Shown here one piece after another: positions 9,313-18,687 of a stretch of DNA of 64,000 nt (position 1 is the first letter of the stretch; every line of letters starts with the position of its first letter). The notes below the pieces were generated by a model. It made no database searches and was not told where the DNA came from. It saw only the letters and a list, made by a program, of their open reading frames with translations. Both the position numbers and the translations under genes were made by a program. The DNA is taken from positions 38,673-102,672 of the forward strand of contig CAMWYR010000002.1 in the NCBI GenBank assembly GCA_947178505.1, given 5' to 3'. This DNA comes from an uncultured Muribaculaceae bacterium (GTDB taxonomy: Bacteria; Bacteroidota; Bacteroidia; Bacteroidales; Muribaculaceae).

Positions 9313-12300
9313 ATGAAAACCTTACGGAAACGCGTGTTTTCCGCCGGCGCATTCATGGCCGTCGCGTTAACCGCTTTTGGTGCGGATTATGGTTTGCCCG
9401 CAGAAATTCAGCAGGGCAACATTCTGCACTGCTTCAACTGGACCGCTAAGGAAATCAAGGCGGAGCTCCCTAACATTGCTGCCGCCGGTTTCGGTTCGGT
9501 GCAGTTATCACCCCTCCAGCGTCCCGACATTCGCACGGGAAGCTCATGGCATGATCTTTATCGTCCCTACGATCTTGCATTTAAGTCTTCTTCCTATTGC
9601 AGTGAGGAAGATCTGAAATCTCTTTGCGAGGAGGCTGCCACTTACGGTATCAAGGTGATCGTTGACGTAGTGGCCAACCACGTCGACAAGACTGCAGGAT
9701 ACCACGACACGTGGTGGGACAGCAATGGCCGCGTCCGCTGGGAAGGCGGCATCAATTATGGCGACCGTCGTTCGATCACTCATGGTCAGCTCGGCGATTA
9801 CGGAGATGTCAATTCTGAAAGCGCTGATGTATGTGCCCGTGGTAAGGCTTATGTGCAGACACTCAAGAACCTCGGAGTGAAGGGTATCCGCTGGGATGCC
9901 GCCAAGCACATCGGCCTTCCCTCTGAGGGTTGTAACTTCTGGAGCTCGGTAACGTCTGTGCCGGGTATGTATCATTACGGGGAGATCCTTGATGCTCCGG
10001 GTCCCGACGCTTCTATTATTAAGGAGTATACCAATTATATGTCGGTGACTGATAATCAATATTGTAATGCTGCAGCCAAAGAAAACGGCGGCATCCCCGG
10101 AGGTTACGGCGGTGCGCACGTTGTGAATTATCAATGCCTCGACACGAAGATGGTATATTGGGCTGAGAGCCACGACACTTATTCCAACGACGAATGGAGT
10201 CAGAATGTCGACCAGAGTGTAATCGACCGTGCTTATGCTGCATATGCCTCGCGTAATGGCGCAACTGCTCTCTATCTTGCTCGCCCCAACACCAAGGGCT
10301 TCAGCAATATCAAGATTGGAAAGGGCTCGGTTGCCTATAAGAATAAGCATGTGGCCGAGGTCAATAAGTTCCGCAATGCAATGGTTGGACGTAAAGACTG
10401 GTTCGTTTCAGGCAATCAGGCTTGTGCCGTTACGCGCGAGAACGGTGGTGCAGTCATCGTTATGCGCGGAAGCGGCAACATCTCCATAGAGAATGGCGGC
10501 GGATATTGCCCGGCCGGAACGTATACCGACCGTGTAGGCGGCGGCCGTTTCACAGTCACTTCTTCTACAATCAGCGGTACGGTTGGCTCGACTGGTATCG
10601 CCGTAATCTATAACGATGGCGTGACTCCGAATCCGGATCCCACTCCCGATCCCGATCCGACTCCCGATCCTAATCCGTCGACTGTTACCATTACGGGCGA
10701 TTACAATCTCGCTTATTCAGGAGATAAGGAGAATGTCTATTACTGGGGAGGAGCCAACACTCCCGTATGGCCCGGTATCAAGATGTCGACAGCCAAGGGT
10801 AGCGATAACCGCACTTATAAAGTTGCGAAGATCGATGCTGATTGCACAGGCATAGTGTTCAATACAAATGGTGACTCTAATAAGACGGAAGACCTAGTCT
10901 TCAAGGCCGGCTATGTGATGAGTGATAACGGAGCAACTTCTGTAGCCGTTGTATTCTCCAATGGTCCCGCTCCTGATCCCGATCCTACTCCCGACCCGAC
11001 GCCTGACCCCACTCCCGACGGCGCACACTTCGTTTATTTCGACGGCACGTTCTCGAATCCCTGCGTATGGGCCTGGACTTCTTCTGCAAACTGCACCTCC
11101 AGTGGAGTATGGCCCGGCGATGCAATGGTGAAGAAGAATGATATGTGGTATTGGGAAGTTCCCGCCGGCAAGGCACTCCCCGAGCAGATCATCATTAGCG
11201 AAAATGGTGGTGAGAAGATCGGTGGTGGAGACCTTGATTATAAGGATAAGCACGTGTATCATCAGAATGGAACCTCTACTGAGTACAACCCCGTGCCCCC
11301 GACGCAGCGTCCTGTCGTAACAGCCAACCCCGCCTCAGGCACCCGTTTCGACGAGACTGTTACCGTGAAACTGACGGTCGTTCCTGCCGGCTCGAAAATA
11401 TATTATACTCTCGACGGAAGCACTCCCACACAGTCTTCAACTCTCTATTCTTCTCCGCTCGTATTTGAATCGACCACGACTCTGAACACTCTTGCCGTTA
11501 CGAGCGAAGGAGCCACTGCTTCTCAGTCGTTCAAATACACTAAGAAGTCGAACAACAATCCCCAGCCTCAGGGCAATAGTGTGGAGACCGACTATTATAA
11601 GGTGAATCCCAATGGTCAGGTTGGCCGCTGTCGCACGGTGAATGCCGTTTATGAAAAGCTCAATAACGACAACCGTATGTGTGTGGCTAAGAACGCTATG
11701 TCAAACTGGACCGATCAGGATCTGATCGCGCAGGGTGTTGCACGCGACATCGCAAGTGCAATCCGTGGTAACCACGAGTATCCTGTGGTTGACTCCTATG
11801 CCCTCTATGCTTCTTACGATGACAATAACCTCTATCTCGGGGTGCAGTACGTATACTCTACTTATAGTATCTATGGTGATGGCATCCTCAGTAACGGGGC
11901 TGCGAAGCCTTACAATATGGATGGTCGTCTGATGATCGCATTCGATCTTGATCCGGATCTCCAGTTCGATGGTGTGCTCGCCAACGGCAATACCATCTGG
12001 GATGCTGACGGACAGTACAATACGTTCAACAACGGCACTGACTGTATTTTCCTCGGAAGCACCAAGTCGACTGTTGGTACTCCCGCACTTTTCTTCCCTG
12101 ATCCTGATGGTCACGCCAACTACGACCCATCTTATTGTGTAAGTCTGTCTGCACCCTTCTATGGTTGTCAGGATGGTCTGCTCCCCTCAATTGATCACAT
12201 CTGGGGTCAGAAGGACTTCGGTTATGATGCTTCTGCTCTGCTCGGGAACGAAGGATTTAAGGATATCCGCGGTGAGATGAATGATGACCAGCATACATTC

Positions 12301-12690
12301 TACGAATTCACTTTCCCGCTCAGCAAGCTTGGCATTACTAAGTCTTATATCGAGGACACCGGTATCGGCGTAATGGTGATCGACACTTACGGCCAGGGCG
12401 CAATCGGTTCTACTCCCTACGATCCGACTACTCTCGACAACGCGAACGAGGCATACAGCAAGGATGAGTCCAGCTCGATGGAGAAGGAGGACAAGGATAT
12501 TTTCACCTACAATCTCGCCCGTGTCGGCAAGCTCCTCTCGACCACCGGCGTTGGCGCTCTTCCCTCAGAAGTTATCGAGGATGCAGCCCCTGTCTACTTC
12601 AATCTTCAGGGTGTGAAGGTGGCTAATCCCGAGGCCGGAGTCTACATCGTGCGTCGCGGTAACAAGGTCACCAAGGAAGTGATCCGCTGA
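9313..12690 (+). CDS. Secreted multidomain GH13 alpha-amylase
   Basis: Starch-degrading enzyme cleaving internal alpha-1,4 bonds. After a signal peptide (1-~23) comes a GH13 barrel to about residue 430 with all catalytic residues: DVVANH (D118), GIRWDAAKH (nucleophile D195), HYGEILD (acid/base E224) and ESHD (D288). A Pro-Asp-Thr linker (~437-455) leads to a beta module (~456-550), a second such linker, and another module (~572-655); both have the aromatic WPG pattern seen in starch-binding CBM26-type domains. A chitobiase-C-type domain follows (~665-745), then a ~320-residue beta domain that may be CBM9/DOMON-like. The end (~1091-1125) has the pattern Y-F-N-L-Q-G-V-K-V, G-V-Y-I-V and K-V-T-K, common on secreted Bacteroidales proteins and possibly a sorting signal. 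No susC/susD pair adjoins it. Domain names after the barrel are tentative. Confidence 0.93.
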   Translation: MKTLRKRVFSAGAFMAVALTAFGADYGLPAEIQQGNILHCFNWTAKEIKAELPNIAAAGFGSVQLSPLQRPDIRTGSSWHDLYRPYDLAFKSSSYCSEEDLKSLCEEAATYGIKVIVDVVANHVDKTAGYHDTWWDSNGRVRWEGGINYGDRRSITHGQLGDYGDVNSESADVCARGKAYVQTLKNLGVKGIRWDAAKHIGLPSEGCNFWSSVTSVPGMYHYGEILDAPGPDASIIKEYTNYMSVTDNQYCNAAAKENGGIPGGYGGAHVVNYQCLDTKMVYWAESHDTYSNDEWSQNVDQSVIDRAYAAYASRNGATALYLARPNTKGFSNIKIGKGSVAYKNKHVAEVNKFRNAMVGRKDWFVSGNQACAVTRENGGAVIVMRGSGNISIENGGGYCPAGTYTDRVGGGRFTVTSSTISGTVGSTGIAVIYNDGVTPNPDPTPDPDPTPDPNPSTVTITGDYNLAYSGDKENVYYWGGANTPVWPGIKMSTAKGSDNRTYKVAKIDADCTGIVFNTNGDSNKTEDLVFKAGYVMSDNGATSVAVVFSNGPAPDPDPTPDPTPDPTPDGAHFVYFDGTFSNPCVWAWTSSANCTSSGVWPGDAMVKKNDMWYWEVPAGKALPEQIIISENGGEKIGGGDLDYKDKHVYHQNGTSTEYNPVPPTQRPVVTANPASGTRFDETVTVKLTVVPAGSKIYYTLDGSTPTQSSTLYSSPLVFESTTTLNTLAVTSEGATASQSFKYTKKSNNNPQPQGNSVETDYYKVNPNGQVGRCRTVNAVYEKLNNDNRMCVAKNAMSNWTDQDLIAQGVARDIASAIRGNHEYPVVDSYALYASYDDNNLYLGVQYVYSTYSIYGDGILSNGAAKPYNMDGRLMIAFDLDPDLQFDGVLANGNTIWDADGQYNTFNNGTDCIFLGSTKSTVGTPALFFPDPDGHANYDPSYCVSLSAPFYGCQDGLLPSIDHIWGQKDFGYDASALLGNEGFKDIRGEMNDDQHTFYEFTFPLSKLGITKSYIEDTGIGVMVIDTYGQGAIGSTPYDPTTLDNANEAYSKDESSSMEKEDKDIFTYNLARVGKLLSTTGVGALPSEVIEDAAPVYFNLQGVKVANPEAGVYIVRRGNKVTKEVIR

Positions 12691-12720
12691 TCCCGTCCTT
12701 CGCCTCCGGCGAAAGTTTCA

Positions 12721-12762
12721 TAAATAAAAAAGTGGCGTCATCCGGCGCCACTTTTTTATTTA
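12721..12762 (+). terminator. Terminator after the amylase gene
   Basis: A perfect 16-17 bp stem (A-rich arm, GTGGCG core) with a short loop is followed by a T-run, 30 bp after the amylase stop codon. It is symmetric enough to act in both directions. Confidence 0.9.
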
Positions 12763-12844
12763 TGGTGCAGTGGGGGAGACGGTGATATACTTCTACAATT
12801 GGTCTACAAACGAGAAAAATGTAGGGGCGAACGATAATTATGCC

Positions 12845-12852
12845 TAAATTTG
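12845..12852 (+). promoter_or_regulatory. Possible upstream -7 box for the L,D-transpeptidase
   Basis: TAAATTTG, an exact TAnnTTTG match about 70 bp before the start codon. A second match lies closer at 12894; either or both may work. Confidence 0.3.
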
Positions 12853-12893
12853 TGTTTAAAAAATATGAGCAAATGTTAAGGATTACGAACCTC

Positions 12894-12901
12894 TACATTT
12901 G
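12894..12901 (+). promoter_or_regulatory. Putative -7 box for the L,D-transpeptidase
   Basis: TACATTTG, an exact TAnnTTTG match 20 bp before the start codon. This would give a leader of about 14 nt. The -33 element is not evident. Confidence 0.45.
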
Positions 12902-12921
12902 TCAAAATCAAATTATAAACT

Positions 12922-13959
12922 ATGCACTTCTTACGCAAGAATAACGTCTACTTTCTGTCGCTCCTTTTTGTAATGATGCTTGCACTGGCCTGCTCACATA
13001 AGAAGGACGGAGCCACTCAGATAGATGCCGAGTCACCTGATATTCAGCTGCCCGACGTTGATACGCTCATAGTGGTGGAGAAGGATGAACCTGAACCTGA
13101 GCCGGAAATCACATACGAGTTCAAGGATAGCGATGAGGCTATGGAGTTTCTCGCCAACCGTGATGATGCCTCCTTGTTTAAAGGTGGAATTATTCCGGTG
13201 ATGGCTAAGCACACACCGCTGTATGCTGCAAAACTCATGACACAGCTGGAGAAATATTCTTCCTTTATAATCGTGGATAAGGCGAGCATGCGTGTGATCC
13301 TTTACGATAAGTATGGACAGGTGATAAAGGCCTACGATATGGCCTGCGCGAAGAATTACGGCACTAAGCATAAGAAGGCCGACGCACGCACCCCGGAAGG
13401 TTTCTTCTCTCTCGAGGGAAGGTATAATAGTACCGATTGGCTCTTTACCGACGACGACGGAAAGACCTCTGATAAGAAGGGTCAGTTCGGTCCGCGTTTC
13501 TTGCGAATCAAGACTCCCGTCACAATGCAGATCGGTATTCACGGCACGGGATCACCATGGTCGATTGGTCATCGAACGAGCCACGGCTGCATCCGAATCA
13601 CCAATGAGAACATTATGGAACTTTATGACCTCGTGGAGATCGGTATGCCGGTGATTATACTCCCCGGAAAGCGTGACCGCGCCGTTAACCGCAAGGAAGG
13701 GTATGATATACCATATTTCCCCACTGCGCCCAAGTATGCCATGTCGGAGGAGGAAAAGAAACTGAAGCCGGAAGAGCAGAAGCCGGAAAATTCCGAGGTA
13801 AAGGATGAGAAGAAAGACTCAGTTGCTCCCGGCTCCTCCAGGTCGGTTGAAACTGCTGATTCAGTAAGCCACCACGCACGGAAAGCGGAGGCCGTGAAGT
13901 CGGTGGGAGAGATGAGCACAAATGCTACTGACTCCGTGTCGCGCCCTTATCTTGAGTAA
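12922..13959 (+). CDS. Lipoprotein L,D-transpeptidase (YkuD domain)
   Basis: Envelope enzyme expected to form 3-3 peptidoglycan cross-links or attach proteins to peptidoglycan. The N-terminal hydrophobic stretch ends in the lipobox LALAC with Cys24, so it is probably a lipoprotein. An acidic spacer leads to the YkuD domain (~110-245), where IGIHGTGSPWSIG and SHGCIRI give the conserved His and the catalytic Cys223. After residue ~255 comes a long charged, low-complexity tail rich in Glu, Lys and Ser, with no recognised domain. It lies between the amylase terminator and ftsK, with its own likely promoter. The exact reaction cannot be told from sequence. Confidence 0.9.
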   Translation: MHFLRKNNVYFLSLLFVMMLALACSHKKDGATQIDAESPDIQLPDVDTLIVVEKDEPEPEPEITYEFKDSDEAMEFLANRDDASLFKGGIIPVMAKHTPLYAAKLMTQLEKYSSFIIVDKASMRVILYDKYGQVIKAYDMACAKNYGTKHKKADARTPEGFFSLEGRYNSTDWLFTDDDGKTSDKKGQFGPRFLRIKTPVTMQIGIHGTGSPWSIGHRTSHGCIRITNENIMELYDLVEIGMPVIILPGKRDRAVNRKEGYDIPYFPTAPKYAMSEEEKKLKPEEQKPENSEVKDEKKDSVAPGSSRSVETADSVSHHARKAEAVKSVGEMSTNATDSVSRPYLE

Positions 13960-14008
13960 CGATAATATTTCTTTCGGCAGACGGTGTAGAAATATCAGAA
14001 TTTTTGTG

Positions 14009-14016
14009 TACATTTG
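14009..14016 (+). promoter_or_regulatory. Putative -7 box deciding the ftsK start
   Basis: TACATTTG matches TAnnTTTG. It overlaps an in-frame ATG at 14014, which could therefore not be part of this transcript, and so supports the next ATG at 14041 as the ftsK start. Confidence 0.45.
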
Positions 14017-14040
14017 CATTTCCAAATTCAGAACACACCA

Positions 14041-16926
14041 ATGCCGAAATACGATACTTACACCCCCGAAATCAATTACACGGAAGATTCCCCTGCGACA
14101 GAAGAACAGAACGCGCCCCGAGAGCCTGAACAGCCGAGACGCCGCATAAAGCCCGGCCGACAGAAAAAGCAAAAGCAAAAGCCTCAGCCTGAGAAGAAAG
14201 AGAAGAAGGCTTCTGAGCATAGGGAGCTCCCTTCGCTCCGCAATATCATCAAGTGGTTCAGGAGTCCGTCCGCCCGAATCCTGTGGGGTATTTTCATGGG
14301 TTGTATTACGATCTATCTCGCTGTATCTTTCGTGGGTTACTTCCGCACGTGCATAGAAGACCAGTCGAAAATCACAGGTGTGGCAATGGGTGCATCCACT
14401 GATATCTCCAATCCCGGTGGGGAAGGGGGAGCCCGCCTGGCTGAATTCCTTATTAACGAAGGCTTCGGACTGGGTGCGCTCGTTATAATAATCTGGACTG
14501 GCGCTCTCTCGCTGAAGGCCCTTGTCGGCAAACCCCGCTTCCGTTCCGTTGATTTTACGATCAAGTGCCTTGTTGCTCTGATTACGGTATCACTGATTAT
14601 TGGACTGATCACCTACAGCGTGCATACGCCGGTGAACTGGGGTGGCTATCATGGCACCTATGTAAATGAATTCATCATCCATTTTATAGGCACGATAGGG
14701 GCCGTGCTCCTGAGCATTTTCATGTTGGCGCTCTTTATTGTGATCTGTCTGCGCGATCTCGTCAATTGGTTGCTGCGTCTGAAGCACAAGCATGATGAGA
14801 AGCGCCGCATACTGGCTGAGGAGAAGGCTGCGCGTCTTGCTAAGGAGGCAGAAATCAAACAGATGCGCGAACAGGAGCAGATCGACGACCTGAAGGCCGG
14901 GGAAACTTCATATCTCCCCAAGACCGATAATACCGACTCTACTCCCAAGGAGGAATTCCAGTTCTCGGAGAGCGACGGCTCCATTTATGAATATTCTGAA
15001 CTCAACGACTCGGTGAGGCCTACGTCTCAGGTAGTGGATCCATATTATACTCCCGGTCCGGCATATCGCCCGGTTGAGGATAGTGATGCCGTCAGTGGAG
15101 CGGAGGTTCCTTCTGAGGCAATAGAGAAGCCGGAGGTATTAGAAGGATTGGAAGAGTCGGAGAAATTGGAGAAGCCGGATGAAATAGAGAGCGCCGGAAA
15201 ATATGATTCTTCAGAGACTTCTGACACGACTGGCTCTAATGATCCTAATGACCCTAAAGACCTTACCGATCCGAATAGTTCTACCGGCTTTACTGACTCT
15301 TCTGACACTTCGGAGGCCTCGGACGCTTATCAATCAGAGGAGCAGGAGGAGGGAGTCTCTCCTATGGTGGTGAATGTCAATTCCATCAGTCAGACCGGGG
15401 GCAATCGCTATCGTCCTGATATCGAACATTTCGAATCGCATAAATATAATTTTCCCCCCTTCAACATCCTGCGTGAGGGAGTGGAGCGCGTGAGTGTTGA
15501 TGTTGACGAGCAGAATGAAAATAAGCGTAAGATTGAAAAGACGCTCCTCGATTTCGGAATTCCCATCACAAGAATCGAGGCTACGGTCGGACCGACAGTA
15601 ACGCTCTATGAGATAGTGCCCGACACGGGTGTTAAGATTTCTAAAATCCGCAGTCTTGTGGATGATATCGCACTCAGTCTCTCAGCGATCGGTGTGCGTA
15701 TCATTGCTCCTATTCCGGGTAAAGGCACCGTCGGTATTGAGGTTGCTAACAAGGACCCGCAGGTGGTGTCGATGCGCACCATCATCAGATCTAAGAAATA
15801 TCAGGAATCACGTTATAACCTCCCAATTGCACTCGGATCGACAATTTCCAACGACGTCTATATCACCGACCTTGCCAAAATGCCTCACCTTCTTGTGGCA
15901 GGTGCGACGGGTCAGGGTAAGTCGGTTGGACTGAATGCCATTATTGCCTCCCTGCTCTATTGCAAGGCTCCCCATGAGGTGAAATTCGTGATGATCGACC
16001 CGAAGCAGGTGGAGTTCAGCCTTTACAATAAGTTGAAAAACTACTATCTCGCCTCAATTCCCGGGGAGGAGGATGAGCCGGTGATCACGGAGATGTCAAA
16101 GGTAGAGGCTACGCTCAATTCTCTATGCATCGAGATGGAGCAGCGCTACACTCTGCTTAAGAATGCTCAGACCCGCAACATTGAGGAATACAATGCCAAA
16201 ATCCGAGAGGGCAAGCTCAATCCCGGCGAGGGCCATCGGTTTCTTCCCTATATCGTAGTGGTGGTCGATGAGTTCGGCGACCTTAAGATGGTGCTCGGCA
16301 ACAATGTCGAGATGCCTATCGCGCGTCTTGCTCAGAAGGCCCGTGCAGTCGGAATGCATGTGATTATTGCCACGCAGCGTCCCTCCACCAATGTCATCAC
16401 GGGTATCATCAAGGCCAACTTCCCGGCCCGTATATCGTTCAAGGTGACTTCGGGAGTTGACTCAAAGACAATTCTTGACACTCCCGGAGCCCAGCAACTT
16501 ATCGGTCGCGGCGATATGCTCATCTTCAATAATTCGGAGATGGTGCGCGTGCAGTGTGCCTTTATCGACACTCCGGAGGTCGCTTCTATATGCGAGTATA
16601 TTGAGCATCAGCCTTATCCACAGGGAGTCTATCTGCTTCCGGAGCCGAATCTTGACGGCGCCGGCGACGGCGCCGATGGCGGCGGGGGAGGTCCTGTTGG
16701 TGATCGTGATAATCTTTTCACTGAAGTTGCGCGCGCCGTCGTTCAGTCGGGAAAGGCATCCACTTCATCCGTACAACGTCACTATGAGATCGGCTATAAT
16801 CGTGCCGGCCGAATCATGGATCAGCTTGAACGGGCAGGTATTGTCGGACCGTCGCAGGGTGGCAAGCCCCGTGCGGTGCTAATGACTCCGATGGATCTTG
16901 AAGAATATCTTTCTAGTCTCGGTTAA
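14041..16926 (+). CDS. ftsK: DNA translocase FtsK
   Basis: Septum-anchored hexameric DNA pump for chromosome segregation and dimer resolution. The start at 14041 (MPKYDTYTPE) is preferred over the in-frame ATG at 14014, which lies on a promoter box; the protein is then 961 residues. A basic N-terminal tail precedes four membrane segments (roughly 65-235). A long acidic, Ser/Thr/Pro/Asp-rich linker (~300-450) holds short degenerate repeats. The motor domain has Walker A GATGQGKS near 620-630 and Walker B VVVDEFGDL near 737. The C-terminal winged-helix gamma domain (VQRHYEIGYNRAGRIMDQLE) reads KOPS-like DNA sites. The LolA-like gene follows after 14 bp. Confidence 0.96.
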   Translation: MPKYDTYTPEINYTEDSPATEEQNAPREPEQPRRRIKPGRQKKQKQKPQPEKKEKKASEHRELPSLRNIIKWFRSPSARILWGIFMGCITIYLAVSFVGYFRTCIEDQSKITGVAMGASTDISNPGGEGGARLAEFLINEGFGLGALVIIIWTGALSLKALVGKPRFRSVDFTIKCLVALITVSLIIGLITYSVHTPVNWGGYHGTYVNEFIIHFIGTIGAVLLSIFMLALFIVICLRDLVNWLLRLKHKHDEKRRILAEEKAARLAKEAEIKQMREQEQIDDLKAGETSYLPKTDNTDSTPKEEFQFSESDGSIYEYSELNDSVRPTSQVVDPYYTPGPAYRPVEDSDAVSGAEVPSEAIEKPEVLEGLEESEKLEKPDEIESAGKYDSSETSDTTGSNDPNDPKDLTDPNSSTGFTDSSDTSEASDAYQSEEQEEGVSPMVVNVNSISQTGGNRYRPDIEHFESHKYNFPPFNILREGVERVSVDVDEQNENKRKIEKTLLDFGIPITRIEATVGPTVTLYEIVPDTGVKISKIRSLVDDIALSLSAIGVRIIAPIPGKGTVGIEVANKDPQVVSMRTIIRSKKYQESRYNLPIALGSTISNDVYITDLAKMPHLLVAGATGQGKSVGLNAIIASLLYCKAPHEVKFVMIDPKQVEFSLYNKLKNYYLASIPGEEDEPVITEMSKVEATLNSLCIEMEQRYTLLKNAQTRNIEEYNAKIREGKLNPGEGHRFLPYIVVVVDEFGDLKMVLGNNVEMPIARLAQKARAVGMHVIIATQRPSTNVITGIIKANFPARISFKVTSGVDSKTILDTPGAQQLIGRGDMLIFNNSEMVRVQCAFIDTPEVASICEYIEHQPYPQGVYLLPEPNLDGAGDGADGGGGGPVGDRDNLFTEVARAVVQSGKASTSSVQRHYEIGYNRAGRIMDQLERAGIVGPSQGGKPRAVLMTPMDLEEYLSSLG

Positions 16927-16940
16927 TACATCTCTTAATT

Positions 16941-17564
16941 ATGAAACCTTTCAGCTTCAGAAATCTACTCTCACTTCTCATAATGCTCGTCGTGACGGGA
17001 GGAATGTTCGCACAATCTCCTGCGACAGTGCTCGATGAAGCCGTCGGTAAGATTCAGAAGGCCGGCTCGGTAAGCTGCAAGTTCAGGATTGCATCATCGG
17101 CCGATAAACTTTCCGGCACATTAATGTCATCCGGGTCGAAGTTCCGGCTGGACACTCCTGCAGGCAAGACATGGTTTGACGGCAAGAAGATGTGGACCTC
17201 GAATCCGCGTTCGAAAGAGATCACATTGGTGAATCCCTCATCGCAGGAAGTGCGTGAGATCAATCCTTTCGCCTATCTGAATTCATACCGTTCCGATTTT
17301 GTCGTAGCATATTCAAAGAGGAAGGATCCGGCGAGTCATCTTGTGCTGCTGAATCCTCGTGACAAGAAGTCGGATATCAAGGCTGTGGAGGTGGCCATCA
17401 ATAAGAAGACTATGTTACCGGAACGGTTCATCATTCGCGACAATCGGGACAGGATAACGACTGTTTACGTTGATGCCTTGTCCATTACCGACCGTCCGTC
17501 AGCCGAATCTTTCGCATGTCCGGTTGAGAAAATGACAGATTACGAGCTCGTCGATCTTCGCTGA
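16941..17564 (+). CDS. LolA-like outer membrane lipoprotein carrier protein
   Basis: Secreted protein of the LolA family, which carries lipoproteins across the periplasm. A signal peptide (residues 1-24, ending GGMFAQ) is followed by the half-barrel fold pattern: FRIASSADKLSGTLMSSGSKF, then FRLDTPAGKTWFDGKKMW, then NPFAYLNSY. It is 207 residues long, as usual for LolA. It lies 14 bp downstream of ftsK, an arrangement I associate with other Bacteroidales. Bacteroidetes genomes often carry several LolA-like proteins, so the specific client cannot be stated. Confidence 0.85.
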   Translation: MKPFSFRNLLSLLIMLVVTGGMFAQSPATVLDEAVGKIQKAGSVSCKFRIASSADKLSGTLMSSGSKFRLDTPAGKTWFDGKKMWTSNPRSKEITLVNPSSQEVREINPFAYLNSYRSDFVVAYSKRKDPASHLVLLNPRDKKSDIKAVEVAINKKTMLPERFIIRDNRDRITTVYVDALSITDRPSAESFACPVEKMTDYELVDLR

Positions 17565-17691
17565 TTGATTAAATTCAGCGGTTTGACAATCGGATCATGA
17601 ATAAAATTCCCTTCTGAAGTGTTATATCCAGTAGGGGATGTATGATGTGCAAGCCCTAACGTATTAACTAAGGAAACAAAGAGATACAATT

Positions 17692-18633
17692 ATGGAAGAT
17701 ATAAAGACCAAAGTACTCATTATTGGATCCGGCCCGGCAGGATATACAGCCGGCATATATGCATCACGTGCCAATCTTTCTCCTGTGCTTCTTCAAGGCC
17801 CGCAACCCGGCGGACAACTCACTCAGACCACTGAGATAGAGAATTTCCCCGGTTATCCTAACGGCATCCAGGGGCCGGCGATGATGCAGGAACTTCGCGA
17901 TCAGGCTGAGCGCTTCGGCACGACAATCATCAACCGTCTCATCACAAAGGTTGACTTCAGCAAGCGTCCCTTCGTTTGTCATGACGACCGCGGCACACGC
18001 TATGAGGCTGATACCGTAATCATAGCCACGGGAGCGTCGGCGCGTTACCTCGGACTCGATGATGAAGTGAAATACAATGGTCTCGGCGTAAGCGCATGCG
18101 CTACATGCGACGGTTTCTTCTACCGCAACCGAACAGTTGCTGTTGTCGGTGGCGGAGATACTGCTTGTGAAGAGGCCCTTTATCTTTCTACGCTCGCAAA
18201 GAAAGTCTATATGATAGTGCGCAAGGATTATCTGCGTGCTTCCAAGGTCATGAAAGAGCGCGTGGAACAGCGAGAGAATATCGAGGTGCTCTTCCGTTGC
18301 AATACGGTCGGTCTGTATGGCGAAGGTGGCGTCGAAGGCGCACACATCGTTCGTAATCTGGGGGAGGACAATGAGGAGAAATTTGATCTCCCCCTCGACG
18401 GATTCTTCCTTGCAATCGGGCATGATCCCAACACTGGTGTGTTCAAGGATGCTATCGAACTCGATAAGGAAGGCTACATCGTAACTAAGGCTCCTACGAC
18501 CGCGACAAGCGTCGATGGTGTGTTCGCCGCCGGCGACTGCGCTGATCCCATCTACCGGCAGGCAATCACCTCGGCTGGTACAGGTTGCCGCGCGGCTATG
18601 GATGCCGAACGCTTCCTGATGGAGCATGAATGA
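17692..18633 (+). CDS. trxB: Thioredoxin reductase
   Basis: Flavoenzyme that passes electrons from NADPH through FAD and a redox-active disulfide to thioredoxin. The FAD Rossmann motif IIGSGPAGYTAG lies at residues 10-21, the active site disulfide is CATC at 136-139, the NADPH motif VVGGGDTACEEA follows, and the C-terminal FAD motif is VFAAGDCADP. The length of 313 residues fits the low-molecular-weight type. It has a 127-bp upstream gap without a recognised promoter box, and the deaminase gene follows at 54 bp. Confidence 0.97.
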   Translation: MEDIKTKVLIIGSGPAGYTAGIYASRANLSPVLLQGPQPGGQLTQTTEIENFPGYPNGIQGPAMMQELRDQAERFGTTIINRLITKVDFSKRPFVCHDDRGTRYEADTVIIATGASARYLGLDDEVKYNGLGVSACATCDGFFYRNRTVAVVGGGDTACEEALYLSTLAKKVYMIVRKDYLRASKVMKERVEQRENIEVLFRCNTVGLYGEGGVEGAHIVRNLGEDNEEKFDLPLDGFFLAIGHDPNTGVFKDAIELDKEGYIVTKAPTTATSVDGVFAAGDCADPIYRQAITSAGTGCRAAMDAERFLMEHE

Positions 18634-18687
18634 TGCTTCCCGAGATGTGATCACCCTTAGCACGAAGCCTTTATAATCATTAAGCGA

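Noticed and set aside
9544..10350. Long open frame (268 codons) on the strand opposite the amylase gene
   Set aside because: It lies wholly antisense to the conserved GH13 catalytic domain and has no recognisable protein features; it mirrors the codon bias of the real gene.
10621..11020. CRISPR-like or minisatellite repeat in the Pro-Asp linkers of the amylase
   Set aside because: The repeated codons encode in-frame Pro-Asp-Thr linkers typical of multidomain secreted enzymes, without spacers.
14014..14040. Upstream ATG for ftsK
   Set aside because: It overlaps a TAnnTTTG promoter box, so the transcript would begin after it.
14941..15360. Repeat array or recent expansion in the ftsK linker
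   Set aside because: The Asp/Pro/Ser/Thr/Glu repeats are short and degenerate, as is usual for FtsK linkers, and do not form an exact tandem array.
17764..18663. 299-codon open frame antisense to trxB
   Set aside because: It runs opposite a fully conserved thioredoxin reductase and shows no family features or plausible start context.
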